Shown here: positions 23,735-33,039 of the stretch, piece by piece
How positions within the stretch are numbered: position 1 is the first letter of the stretch
How the letters are laid out: each line of letters begins with the position of its first letter
NCBI RefSeq assembly: GCF_000379765.1
Contig: NZ_KB903457.1
Location: 1 to 38,619, forward strand
Length of the DNA: 38,619 nt
Direction: 5' to 3'
Source of the DNA: Flexithrix dorotheae DSM 6795
GTDB lineage: Bacteria; Bacteroidota; Bacteroidia; Cytophagales; Flammeovirgaceae
Notes under the pieces: generated by a model
What the model was told of the DNA's origin: nothing
The model's database searches: none
Seen by the model: the letters and a program-made list of their open reading frames with translations, nothing else
Made by a program: the position numbers and the translations under genes

Positions 23735-26700
23735 GATTTGGTCAGTTTGAAAATTTTAGAATAAACCTTGATGAAATAGATTCCTGATGGAAATTTTTCT
23801 GTGTTTAGGTAAATGGATTTTTCTTCTCTCAGGAAATCGGAAGTCTTAGAATAACTTCGACCCATCAAATCAAATACCTGAATGTCTTTCATTTCAATTG
23901 GTCGGCTCTGGTGGAGAGAACTTCCTTCAATTCTTATCCAATTGGAAAAAGGGTTGGGGAATACCTTAATTTTTTCCAATTCCAAACCATCATCAAAACC
24001 TGTAATCAAATCGGTGCTATCTGTTCTTCCCTCTACCAGAATGCTGTAAGACAGCGTATCACTGCATCCATTTTTATGGTGAGCAATAATGAGCCTGATA
24101 GGAAATTCCCCTTCATCATAAAAAAATACTGCAGGAGATTTTAAAGTAGATTCTTGTCCGTTCCCAAAATCCCAGTTATAAAAATGTTCCTGCGCCTCTT
24201 GATCCACCACATCAAATTCAATGGATTCCTCCACCTTAATTTTTCTGGAATTGCTGGTGATACTGTCAGGAAAATGGTAAACATTTAGGGTAACTATTGA
24301 TGGATCAGATTCACAACCCTGAGCATCAACTCCCTTACAGGAAAGAATTTGATTTTCTTTTGCCACCAATGAAAAAGTAGGGCCTTCTCCCAATAATTCA
24401 TTGTTTTCACTATACCAGTGATAGTTTTTGTTGTTGTCATTCAGGCTGGCTGATACGGTTACCTTTTCATGTTCACAAGCGGTAATATTATTGGCTGAAA
24501 GTCGGGGTTTCACGCCATAGCTTTTCACGATTTCAATTTCCTGGGTAGTAGTATAGGTACAACCATTTTCGGTTAAGGTATAGGTTAATTCATGAATCCC
24601 TGGTGGCAATAAATTGGGTTCAAGGATATTTCCAATCACCCCCTCACCTTCCCACTGACTGTTTTCTACCTTTTCATTAAAAACATAATCATCAAGTGAA
24701 ACGGGATTAGCATTTTCACAAAATTGTAAAGTACCATGGTTCAGGTGTAATTCCTTTTCTCCAATGCCATCGGTAATGGTAATTTTTCTCTTCCCAAAGG
24801 CTTTGCAGTCGCCCTTGTTGTACGTGTACTGAATTTCATAATTTCCCGCTTCCAAAACTGATGGCATAAAAACAGAATCCTGGAAAACACCTGAACCAGT
24901 AAAAAGTCCTCCTTTTAAATTTTCATTAACATCCTGACTCAAATTATAATTTTCCTCCCATTTGCATAGGGAAATATCTTCTCCAATATCAATCGGTTCA
25001 TCACTGATCACCACAGCCCGTACTTCGGTAAAACTACTTTCACAATTTTCTTTGGAAATGGCTTTTACTTTGTATGCTGTGGTAGCCGAAATTTCAGGGG
25101 TTTGGAAAAGTGAAGTATTGGAAAGTAATTGACCGTTTAAGCTATACCATTCATAATTATAATCTGAGCTTGGATTTTCAATATTCAAAATAGTATGACC
25201 AAATCCACCACAAACATAACCTTCCTTCACTTCTGGTGGCTCAGGAACTTCGTAGATAAAGGCAGTTGCTTTTACTCTATCACTTTCACAGCCTTGTTTG
25301 GAAGTGACAGACACAAAGTAGGAAGTCGTTATTGCTAAATCATTTTGAATAAATCGACTACCAATAGCCAATGGAGTTTCATCTGTTTCATTGGAAAACC
25401 ATTTATATTCACTTCCTGTTGAACCACCAGTAGCTGTCAGGGTGATGGTGTTTTGACCACAATAAGCCACATCCTCTACTTTGGGAGCATCTGGAATAGC
25501 ATAAAAATCTACTTCTATTGATTGTTGAAATCCTTCGCAATTGTCAATTACCTGACTCACAAAAAAACTTGTTTGACCCTGAATATATGGGCTATATTTT
25601 GTCCCCTCACCCACATAACTATCTCTGTCATTCGCTTTATAAAATCTGAAAATTGCGCCTTCTTCTCCTTCCGGAATGATTTCAATTTCACCTTCTCCAC
25701 ATTTTTCGAGATTAGTTACTTTGGGAAGTCCGGGAGTTGGTTTGAAAGTAATTTCCACCTTGGCTTTTTCACTTTCACAGGCTTCTGCTGAAATGGTAGT
25801 ATAGAAATACGATTCACTTCTATTGACCTGACCAACTTTAAAAATAGACCCCTCTCCTACTTTTGAACCATTGGAATTGTACCAATGATAATTGTTGCCA
25901 ATTCCTCCTTTGCCCTCCAATTCCACATATTGGATGCCACAGGTGGTGAAATATAAGCCCTCGGGAGGGTTGGGAATTTGATGGATAATCCCAGTGACTT
26001 TAGCCCTTTCTCCTTCACAATCAATGGTACCAATTCCCGGAATATTTCTTTGTTTTACCGCAGCCACATAAAAATCAGTGGTTTGAGTTAAAAATGGGGT
26101 ATATGATTTTCCTTCCTTAAGGATTTCATCTCCTGTTTGGCTTTTATACCATCTGTATAAATCACCTTCTAAACTGGAGACGGTTAAATCTATCTCTCCT
26201 TCACCACAAATGCTTCCACCTTTTGTTTCGGGGATTTTAGGAGGATTAACTTTGTAAACATGAAGGATCTGTTTTTCTCCTTCGCAACCACCAATTATGG
26301 CACTTACATAAAAAGTAGCATCCTGAGTAATCGGTGTTAAAGTAGTATAGGAATCTCCAAGCCCACTGTCCCCATTCAACCGGTTTCCTGATTGATCATA
26401 CCAGTTAAAATGAGTTACAGCTCCCGAATGGCTGGCTTTTAGCGTTACGTTTTCTGATTCACAAATAACCAAATCAGTGACATTTGGTTTAGCAGGCAAA
26501 GGTGTAACTTTCACCTCTTTGCTGGAAATTTCCTGGCAATTGGTACTTATAGGGTTGATCACCACTACCTTGTAAATAGTGTTCTTATGAAGAATATCTG
26601 TAGTATAGGTTTTACCATTAGCCCCAACTATTTTCTGGTTATCTCTATACCAGTCATACCGGAATTTGGCATTGTCGTTTTCAATGGTTAAGGTACTTTG

Positions 26701-28146
26701 CCCCTGAGCACAAATTTGAGTGTAGGAGATTTCAGGCTCGGCTGGTTTGTCATAAAGAATCAATGCTTTGGAAGCAGAAGCATTACAACCATTTTCATTT
26801 TTATAAGTGTAGGTTAATTCAAAACGCTTGGACAAATTCCCCTCAAAGTCTACTTCACCTGTTAAAAGGAAATTTTCATTTATGGTAACCTGATTGGAAT
26901 TGGCAGTCCAAATCCCTCCTGTGGGAAATCCTCCGTCCAGACTGATTTGTCCTTCTCCACACCATGTAATATCCTCTCCGGCACTAACTTCTGGCAAAGG
27001 GAGTACTGTAATTTGTTTTTCACTTTCGCCTTCGCATACTCCATTTTTGTAAGTATAGGTCACGTTATATGTGCCTGGTTGAATATCTACAGTCCCAATC
27101 CTGTTTTGTTCCGTGATCTCTAAATCCGCAGAGGACCATGTTCCTCCAATTGGAGAGTTCCCGGTAAGTGTCAATGTTTCCCCTAAACAAACCTGCTGAT
27201 TTGCACCACTTCTGATATCCGGTAATGGATTTTTGATAAAATTCAGGTGAAGAATTTTTACTCCATTTACAAATCCGCTGGCTGCAATATCAATTTTATT
27301 AAGCCCTTCTGGCAATTGCGATAAATCTAAAAAATGCTCGTTTACAATTCCATTTCCCCTGTATTGAATATTTGCATTGGGATGATCAATGGCCGAATAA
27401 TAATCCCGTAAGTCAATCAAATCATTATCCAGACTACAAATTTCAAATTGATCTCCCTGAGTTAATTCAAATTGGACAATATTGATATTGAGGGAAATTT
27501 CCTTATTTCCATTATCAAAAATTCCTGCTATGGTTACGACATGTTCTCCCGGATTCACCGGATTGAAATTCCCCCCAGAAACATTTGAAGAAAAGGATAA
27601 TCTCCCTACTTCAGAAGCATCAGAAAAAGTATAAAAATCTGAAATTGTTAAGGCATTTCCATCCTGTAAAGCTAAGATCTCATCCTCAGAATTTCTTTTA
27701 AAATCAATGACATTAATTTCAAAAACCCCTATTTCATTTTCCTCTACATCATCACAATTATGGGAAATATTATCATTAATACATTCATCTTTGCAGGTTA
27801 CTAAATCATAAGTTTCTTTAAACTGGTAAAGACCTTCAATGGTTGGCTGAATTATAAAAGCTTCTCCTATTTTATTGCCTGATTGATTTTTTACAATAGT
27901 AGGGTTTATCAGATAAAAATATCGGGCATACTCTCTTTGGTACATGGTAGAACCTCCACCCATAGGATTGTCCTCACACCCCCCAATGACTTGTTCAGAG
28001 ATTAACTCTTCAACACCCGGACTGATGATGGAAACTTCGCTTCCTCCTTTGAGCAATACCATATTTTGGTTTATGGGTTCATTTCTCTGGCTATATACCA
28101 GGATGGCTTTCAGCATAAAAAACAATATGTAAATGAATTTTTTCAT
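23731..28146 (-). CDS. Giant secreted Ig-like repeat adhesin with T9SS type A sorting domain
   Basis: 1471 residues. A signal peptide (MKKFIYILFFMLKAILVYSQ) is followed by an N-terminal unique region with several cysteines (about 20-130). After it come at least eight Ig-like repeats of about 85-95 residues across roughly 460-1290, each with a Cys-x-x-Gly-type start, a YxWY core and a TTxYxV...CES end (examples YDWYRDN, FNWYDQSG, YRWYKSQTG, YKWFSNETD, YEWYSLNG). A PKD domain follows (YNWDFGNGQES), then the T9SS type A domain (VFPNPFSNWIRIEG ... GIYFIKVYSK). It is exported through the type IX secretion system to the cell surface. Its place in the tra operon suggests a role in mating contact, which is inferred. 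Confidence 0.93.
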   Translation of the reverse strand: MKKFIYILFFMLKAILVYSQRNEPINQNMVLLKGGSEVSIISPGVEELISEQVIGGCEDNPMGGGSTMYQREYARYFYLINPTIVKNQSGNKIGEAFIIQPTIEGLYQFKETYDLVTCKDECINDNISHNCDDVEENEIGVFEINVIDFKRNSEDEILALQDGNALTISDFYTFSDASEVGRLSFSSNVSGGNFNPVNPGEHVVTIAGIFDNGNKEISLNINIVQFELTQGDQFEICSLDNDLIDLRDYYSAIDHPNANIQYRGNGIVNEHFLDLSQLPEGLNKIDIAASGFVNGVKILHLNFIKNPLPDIRSGANQQVCLGETLTLTGNSPIGGTWSSADLEITEQNRIGTVDIQPGTYNVTYTYKNGVCEGESEKQITVLPLPEVSAGEDITWCGEGQISLDGGFPTGGIWTANSNQVTINENFLLTGEVDFEGNLSKRFELTYTYKNENGCNASASKALILYDKPAEPEISYTQICAQGQSTLTIENDNAKFRYDWYRDNQKIVGANGKTYTTDILHKNTIYKVVVINPISTNCQEISSKEVKVTPLPAKPNVTDLVICESENVTLKASHSGAVTHFNWYDQSGNRLNGDSGLGDSYTTLTPITQDATFYVSAIIGGCEGEKQILHVYKVNPPKIPETKGGSICGEGEIDLTVSSLEGDLYRWYKSQTGDEILKEGKSYTPFLTQTTDFYVAAVKQRNIPGIGTIDCEGERAKVTGIIHQIPNPPEGLYFTTCGIQYVELEGKGGIGNNYHWYNSNGSKVGEGSIFKVGQVNRSESYFYTTISAEACESEKAKVEITFKPTPGLPKVTNLEKCGEGEIEIIPEGEEGAIFRFYKANDRDSYVGEGTKYSPYIQGQTSFFVSQVIDNCEGFQQSIEVDFYAIPDAPKVEDVAYCGQNTITLTATGGSTGSEYKWFSNETDETPLAIGSRFIQNDLAITTSYFVSVTSKQGCESDRVKATAFIYEVPEPPEVKEGYVCGGFGHTILNIENPSSDYNYEWYSLNGQLLSNTSLFQTPEISATTAYKVKAISKENCESSFTEVRAVVISDEPIDIGEDISLCKWEENYNLSQDVNENLKGGLFTGSGVFQDSVFMPSVLEAGNYEIQYTYNKGDCKAFGKRKITITDGIGEKELHLNHGTLQFCENANPVSLDDYVFNEKVENSQWEGEGVIGNILEPNLLPPGIHELTYTLTENGCTYTTTQEIEIVKSYGVKPRLSANNITACEHEKVTVSASLNDNNKNYHWYSENNELLGEGPTFSLVAKENQILSCKGVDAQGCESDPSIVTLNVYHFPDSITSNSRKIKVEESIEFDVVDQEAQEHFYNWDFGNGQESTLKSPAVFFYDEGEFPIRLIIAHHKNGCSDTLSYSILVEGRTDSTDLITGFDDGLELEKIKVFPNPFSNWIRIEGSSLHQSRPIEMKDIQVFDLMGRSYSKTSDFLREEKSIYLNTEKFPSGIYFIKVYSKIFKLTKS

Positions 28147-28229
28147 TCAATTTGATATTAAAAACAACTGGTTTAGAGTCCCTGAAAAATATGCGGTGTA
28201 TGTTGGTGGATTAATGGATCTCCAACACC

Positions 28230-29285
28230 TTATTCAATACTGAATGCTTCACTTAAAATGGATACATGAGGACTATCAATACTTGTGACTTTGAATTGAT
28301 AGTTTTGACCCTTATACTTTCGGGGAACTTCCCAAATGGTAGAATTACCGGATACTTCCTGATAAACCTCTTCCAGCAAGTTATTATATTGGAATATTTC
28401 CAACCTCACCGGACCAAAATAATCCCATTGAATGCCATATGTTTTCCCAGCTTTATAGGAATGTTGAAGCTGATTAAAATCCCTTTTTGAACTTGGTATT
28501 TCTGAAGGTTCTGCCTCTCTGTAAAATACCTGAATACTATTCTGATAGGGTAAATTGACTACTATAGAAGTATCAGGAGTAGTAGTAATTAACTTTCCGT
28601 CATTGTAAATTTCATACATTATATCTCCTTCCTGAGCTGCCTTTGGCCAATTTATAGTGATTTCATTAATAGGTTTTCTTTTGTCAAATAAAGCTTGCTG
28701 ATGTTTTTTAGAATCAAAAAAGACCAGACTTACTATTTTCAAATCCCATGAGGTTCCGGAAAGTCTTTGGGCTTCAATTGTAGCCACTCTCCTGGTCATT
28801 TGGTAGGGAAGATTATAATTTAAATGCCTCCCTTTAAAGATGGATTCATAATAGATTTCCAGATAAATATAGTCCTCCTGCCTGATGGGAGTAGTTTTTA
28901 TATTTTGAAAAATTACAGAATTTTGATCGCTCTTACTGTAAAACAAATTGAATTTATTCAGGTAATCGGCCACAGATAAATCCTTTATCTTATCCTCTTT
29001 AGCCCATGACGGATTTAGATTGTTTTCTACCACCACTTCTCCGGATTTAAATAATTGCTGTCCAAACCCATCCAGATAGCTACTCTTTATGATTTCCCCC
29101 TGCTTGGCATAACCTACATCACTGTTGGAAATCAGATTAAGTAATTGTTCATACTCTTTAATCAATTGCTGTCCTGAAAACTTAATTTCCCTAATATCTT
29201 CCTGATTGATATTTTGGGAGAAACAGGTGGTTTGAATGCAAAATTGCATGATACAAAAAATACTGCCTGGTAAAAATTTTAGCAT
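28230..29285 (-). CDS. Secreted protein of unknown function, first gene of the transfer operon
   Basis: 351 residues. The N-terminus (MLKFLPGSIFCIMQFCIQTTCFSQ) looks like a signal peptide. Residues 25-230 are not recognised, with scattered charged helices. The C-terminal third (YGIQWDYFGPVRLEIFQYNN ... GNSTIWEVPRKYKGQNYQFKV) has the beta-sandwich pattern of Ser/Thr-rich GPI-anchor-like (Kre9/Knh1) domains seen in many secreted Bacteroidota proteins. It is 83 bp before the adhesin gene and read the same way, so it is probably co-transcribed. It may be periplasmic or extracellular. Confidence 0.72.
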   Translation of the reverse strand: MLKFLPGSIFCIMQFCIQTTCFSQNINQEDIREIKFSGQQLIKEYEQLLNLISNSDVGYAKQGEIIKSSYLDGFGQQLFKSGEVVVENNLNPSWAKEDKIKDLSVADYLNKFNLFYSKSDQNSVIFQNIKTTPIRQEDYIYLEIYYESIFKGRHLNYNLPYQMTRRVATIEAQRLSGTSWDLKIVSLVFFDSKKHQQALFDKRKPINEITINWPKAAQEGDIMYEIYNDGKLITTTPDTSIVVNLPYQNSIQVFYREAEPSEIPSSKRDFNQLQHSYKAGKTYGIQWDYFGPVRLEIFQYNNLLEEVYQEVSGNSTIWEVPRKYKGQNYQFKVTSIDSPHVSILSEAFSIE

Positions 29286-29481
29286 ATCTACCTTTGGTTT
29301 TTATTAGAACTGAAAAAGGATTTTAGCACTCAAAAAGACAGACTATACTTTGTTATAAGGCATAGATTTCCACCTTTTCAATTCTATTCTTTGAAAAAAT
29401 TTTAATGGTAGTTATTCAGAAACCATCTGATTGTTGGTTAAAGATTGGCTAAAATCCTGAATTTTGTGTAAGTAATTTACG

Positions 29482-29503
29482 GTATTTTTGTACCGAAAAA
29501 TAC
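29482..29503 (-). terminator. Candidate terminator after the hybrid kinase gene
   Basis: GTATTTTT (29482-29489) and AAAAATAC (29496-29503) form an 8-bp stem with loop GTACCG, 13 bp after the stop codon of the kinase. The stem itself is AT-rich and the T tract is built into the arm, so this is a weak but well-placed candidate. It also separates the kinase from the transfer operon start. Confidence 0.5.
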
Positions 29504-29516
29504 TGAAAAAGCCATT

Positions 29517-31682
29517 TTAGCCCACCGAACCCATTTTAAAACCTAATTCATTCAACAATCCCAGCTTATTATTTACACAAACCTTATCAAAAATCTTTTT
29601 CGCATGAGATTGAACCGTTCTTTCAGACCTGCTCAGCTCGTCCGCTATTTCTTTATAGGAAAGTCCTTTTGAAATTAACGTGCATATCTCAATCTCCTTA
29701 GCGGTAAGATTAAACTTCTTACAATTCCTTATAAATTCAGATTGCTGGTTACCAATGTGGTTACCCGAAGATAAGGGCCGCACCTGCAGCCCTATTTCTT
29801 TTTGGGTATTACGAATCAGGGATTCTCCAAAAGCTGTCAACTGCTTTTGCTGATTATTAAGAATGGATTCAATCTTATATTTTAATTCTTTGATATTGAA
29901 AGGCTTTTGAATATAATCAATAGCTCCTAAAGAAAGCGCCTCTGTTTTACTTTTTTCAGTGGTATTGGCCGTCAGGAATATAAATGAGATATAACTGAAT
30001 CTGTTGTCGTTTGAAATTTCCCTCAAAAAATCAATACCATTCATCTCATCCATCATCAAGTCTGAAATGATCAAATCAACCTTTCCCAGCGAATTTAACT
30101 TTTGAAGAGCCATTGCCCCTCCGGTCGCAGCATAAACATTGTAATTTACCCCCAGTTTACTAATCAGGTAATTCAACATTTCCAGATTGTCCTCCACTAC
30201 CAAAATATGAAACTCACTTTCCGGATTGATGACATCTTCTATTTGTATTGAGTCATCTGGTTGATATATTTCCTCATAGGCAGGTAAAGGAATATGTTGT
30301 TCTATCTCGTGTTCAGAATAGGATTTGAAAGGAAGAATAACCTGGAACAATGATCCTTTTGATTCAATGCTTTCCAATTTAATCTCCCAATTGAGCATTT
30401 CAATGAGTTTCCGGACAATTGGCAGACCCAGTCCCATTCCATCCGTATTTCTTTTTTGGGTCTTGATCTGGTAATAAGGTTGGAAGATGGATTCTTGTGT
30501 AGCTTCGGAGATACCAATTCCATTATCTTTTACAGAAAAGACTATGGTTTCCCCTACCCTATTCAGGCAAACCTCTATCTTTCCCCCCTTGTCGGTATAC
30601 TTCATGGCATTATCAATCAGGTTTTTGATGATACTGTTGAGTGCCACAGGGCTAACTTTGGCATACAATTCATTTTCAATATTGGCTGCAAAGTTGATTT
30701 TCTTTTTATGAGCTGTTGGTTGGAAAAGGGTGATATTAGAAGAAAGGAATTCACTAAAATTTATAATCTGGTTATTATTATAATTGGCAAAACCCTTATT
30801 CAGTTTTTCTAAATCAAAAAAATTAAGAATATCTCTTGTAAGCTTGTGGAGGTGTAAATTAATGACCTCCATGTCTTCATTTCTCCCAAATTTGCTGTTG
30901 TATTCATCAAGATAGTTATTGATTAATGTCAGGGGAGTTTTAATTTCATGTGCAAAATTGATAAAAGTATTTAATTGCTGTTCAGTTAATTTTGATTTCA
31001 AAAGCTGCTCATGTTCTTTTCTGGAGTTGAGGATAATACTTCGTACATAAACCAGACTGATAACTAAAAAGCCGGAATTGGTTAAGGAGTGCTCTAAAAG
31101 TTGATTACCTTCAAACAATACAATTAGTGGCATGGCACACCATAAAAAGGCACTGATATACATGCCAATAATCAATTCTTTACTGGTTTTTTCTTTTTCA
31201 GTCTTCAGCTTTGCCTGAATCGACTTTTTCAATGCGATAAAAAATGCTATGGAAAATACAAAAGGAATAATTACCAGTAGTTGCCTTGATAAATCTAAAT
31301 TCCCAATAAAGAAAAAGGGTATCACAAAAGTCACTATAAAGGGAAGTAAAATAAAGTATAGGACGCCTTTTAAAGCATATTTCTTTAGTTCTTTTAATTC
31401 GAACGCTTTATAGAAATAAAATGGAAAATACATGGGTGTGATGACCCCACCGGTGTAAGCAAGAATAATTTGAAGTCTTTCAGAGATAGGAAAACTCTCG
31501 TCTGGCAGAAGTCCACCAAGCAAATTATATTGAATCAACAAGAAAAGAAGTATGAGATACCACTTGGTACTTTTTTCTTTTGGTCTTGATAAGAAAAATA
31601 TCAAGGCCACTATAAAGGCAATTACTTCAATTAAAATGAAGCAAAAGACTATTATATGCATCTCTGTTCCTGGAAATAGCAT
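29517..31682 (-). CDS. Membrane hybrid histidine kinase with receiver and LuxR DNA-binding domain
   Basis: 721 residues that hold a complete signalling chain in one protein. There are about seven membrane helices (about 8-30, 41-58, 71-93, 104-126, 134-152, 172-190, 203-218). HisKA follows with H245 in FAHEIKTPLTLI, then HATPase_c (NLIDNAMKYT at 354-363, DNGIGI at 386-391, GMGLGLPI at 415-422). The receiver domain has acceptor D541 (LIISDLMMDEMNG) and K593 (IQKPF). A C-terminal LuxR-type helix-turn-helix (LTAKEIEICTLISKG ... RTVQSHAKKIFDKV) completes it. Such single-chain systems are found in Bacteroidota. It lies beside the transfer operon and may regulate it; that is inferred. Confidence 0.92.
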   Translation of the reverse strand: MLFPGTEMHIIVFCFILIEVIAFIVALIFFLSRPKEKSTKWYLILLFLLIQYNLLGGLLPDESFPISERLQIILAYTGGVITPMYFPFYFYKAFELKELKKYALKGVLYFILLPFIVTFVIPFFFIGNLDLSRQLLVIIPFVFSIAFFIALKKSIQAKLKTEKEKTSKELIIGMYISAFLWCAMPLIVLFEGNQLLEHSLTNSGFLVISLVYVRSIILNSRKEHEQLLKSKLTEQQLNTFINFAHEIKTPLTLINNYLDEYNSKFGRNEDMEVINLHLHKLTRDILNFFDLEKLNKGFANYNNNQIINFSEFLSSNITLFQPTAHKKKINFAANIENELYAKVSPVALNSIIKNLIDNAMKYTDKGGKIEVCLNRVGETIVFSVKDNGIGISEATQESIFQPYYQIKTQKRNTDGMGLGLPIVRKLIEMLNWEIKLESIESKGSLFQVILPFKSYSEHEIEQHIPLPAYEEIYQPDDSIQIEDVINPESEFHILVVEDNLEMLNYLISKLGVNYNVYAATGGAMALQKLNSLGKVDLIISDLMMDEMNGIDFLREISNDNRFSYISFIFLTANTTEKSKTEALSLGAIDYIQKPFNIKELKYKIESILNNQQKQLTAFGESLIRNTQKEIGLQVRPLSSGNHIGNQQSEFIRNCKKFNLTAKEIEICTLISKGLSYKEIADELSRSERTVQSHAKKIFDKVCVNNKLGLLNELGFKMGSVG

Positions 31683-31725
31683 ACCTCAAATTTTTATAGT
31701 GAAAAATGATTTAGAAACTGATATC

Positions 31726-32352
31726 CTAATTCAACTCAAGGTGTTTGTTATTGATTTTATTGGAATCGTGGTCTAATTGTCTGCACTTTCTGGTCATGAG
31801 GAATAATTCAAAACCGAACCCCAGTTTATGAATAGTTTCAAATCCAAGTTTTTTATACCATGGAATGTTTCTCACAGTTGAAGTTTCCAGGTAAATGGGT
31901 TTTTGCAATCGCTCACTTAATTGAAAAATATCTTCCATCAACTTGCTTCCAGAACCATTCCCCTGATTATCCGGGTGAACTCCTATGAACCATAAATAAA
32001 TCATTTCCTCCTTTGGGTGGTATTTTTTTATCTTCGATTCTCTTTTTAAAACCTTATAAATATTGGATAGCCCAAGAGAAATGAAGGCAAGTTGGATATC
32101 CAGCCAAATAGCTTTTAAATTGGTTTTCTTTTTTTCAGGATATAAAATTAGAGCAGCAGCTTTACGATCATCGGATAAAAATACATCCCCAAACATATAG
32201 CACAGCTCAAAAGAATAATTTACCAGATTTTGGATTCGTGCTTCTCGCTTATGATCTTGTTTGACGGCAAAATTTACACTTTTATTTGTATCAAATGCCT
32301 TAGATAGTAGCTCTACAATTGACTTTTTATCCTGAGGAGTTGCCTTTACCAT
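31726..32352 (-). CDS. GNAT-family N-acetyltransferase
   Basis: 208 residues. The acetyl-CoA site is visible in MIYLWFIGVHPDNQGNGSGSKLM (the QGNGSG signature, a variant of Q/RxxGxG/A), preceded by the GNAT strand WFIGV. The region after it (IYLETSTVRNIPWYKKLGFETI) matches the conserved late helix and strand. The N-terminal half (about 1-110) is not recognised. The substrate is unknown. It ends 43 bp before the kinase and runs the same way, so the two may be co-transcribed. It is an accessory cargo gene. Confidence 0.88.
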   Translation of the reverse strand: MVKATPQDKKSIVELLSKAFDTNKSVNFAVKQDHKREARIQNLVNYSFELCYMFGDVFLSDDRKAAALILYPEKKKTNLKAIWLDIQLAFISLGLSNIYKVLKRESKIKKYHPKEEMIYLWFIGVHPDNQGNGSGSKLMEDIFQLSERLQKPIYLETSTVRNIPWYKKLGFETIHKLGFGFELFLMTRKCRQLDHDSNKINNKHLELN

Positions 32353-32692
32353 GGTTTATTAAAGTTTAAATTTTCAAAAAATGGAAAGTGAGTATTTGAA
32401 CAAAGGCAGTTGAATCCAAAAGCTTTTATCCTATCCAAATGGAGAAGATACTTTTTTACAAACAGGGGAAAAGGTATAAGCGGACCTGTTAACATTTTGA
32501 TCTAATTTTCTGGTTAAAAAAATAGTTGCCCCTACTTTTCTAGTTTAGAAAAGCCAAATTAGTAAGATGTTAAAATAGGTGAGTGCTAGTAAAAAGGATC
32601 TGGCTGAAACACATGGTCTGGAGATCCTCTTATTCTTAATAATCAGGAATTTTTTGAATAATTACAAATAATCTTCTGATATTTTGATTTTT

Positions 32693-32896
32693 CTATCGGT
32701 TGATTACAGCGCAAATGGCTTTCATTTCCTCTCCTGTAAAACCCTGACTTTTCATTTTTCGATGAAATGAAGAAACTGAAATTCCACTTTGCAATGCCAC
32801 AAATCGGGCTGACAGACCATAAAACTTCAAAGTCTCCGGCAAGTCCTGTTGTATCTTAATGAAATCATTTACAACTGCTTCATCAATCCTGCTCAT
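32693..32896 (-). CDS. Small helix-turn-helix DNA-binding protein
   Basis: 67 residues from the ATG at 32896 (MSRIDEAVVNDF). The longer frame from 32947 adds a hydrophobic stretch and runs across an inverted repeat at 32932-32950, so the shorter start is preferred. The core (LSARFVALQSGISVSSFHRKMKSQGFTGEEM) reads as a helix-turn-helix with the recognition helix about 40-55. The small size, divergent orientation from rhuM and the palindromes between them suggest an autoregulatory transcription factor. It might control rhuM. Confidence 0.68.
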   Translation of the reverse strand: MSRIDEAVVNDFIKIQQDLPETLKFYGLSARFVALQSGISVSSFHRKMKSQGFTGEEMKAICAVINR

Positions 32897-32931
32897 ATAG
32901 CAATAAATCAAATATAAAAAATTATTTCCCA

Positions 32932-32950
32932 AATATGAAACATTCATATT
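32932..32950. promoter_or_regulatory. 8-bp inverted repeat upstream of the small HTH gene
   Basis: AATATGAA and TTCATATT with a 3-bp spacer (ACA), 36 bp upstream of the preferred start of the HTH gene. A likely operator half-site pair for that protein or for the divergent rhuM promoter. Confidence 0.5.
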
Positions 32951-32958
32951 CTTTTTTT

Positions 32959-32978
32959 CCTGATTTTTAAAAATCAGG
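32959..32978. promoter_or_regulatory. Perfect 20-bp palindrome in the divergent region
   Basis: CCTGATTTTT followed immediately by AAAAATCAGG, with no spacer, 62 bp upstream of rhuM and 63 bp upstream of the HTH gene. The symmetry and the central position between divergent genes point to an operator for a dimeric regulator, probably the adjacent HTH protein. Confidence 0.6.
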
Positions 32979-33039
32979 TTTAAATTTCATTTTTGGAAAA
33001 TTTAGTGGGAATATTTACAGATAAAATTTGGGTAATATT

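Noticed and set aside
29286-29516. Promoter of the transfer operon
   Set aside because: This gap must hold it, but I found no TAnnTTTG box on the minus strand with correct spacing, so no position is given.
32353-32692. Possible small RNA or gene between the acetyltransferase and the HTH gene
   Set aside because: Only a 7-bp inverted repeat (AGGATCT 32595-32601, AGATCCT 32632-32638) and very short frames are seen, with no promoter or terminator that I can support. The stretch holds nothing else I can name.
32897-32947. Longer start for the small HTH protein
   Set aside because: The 17 extra residues are hydrophobic and overlap an inverted repeat likely to be an operator.
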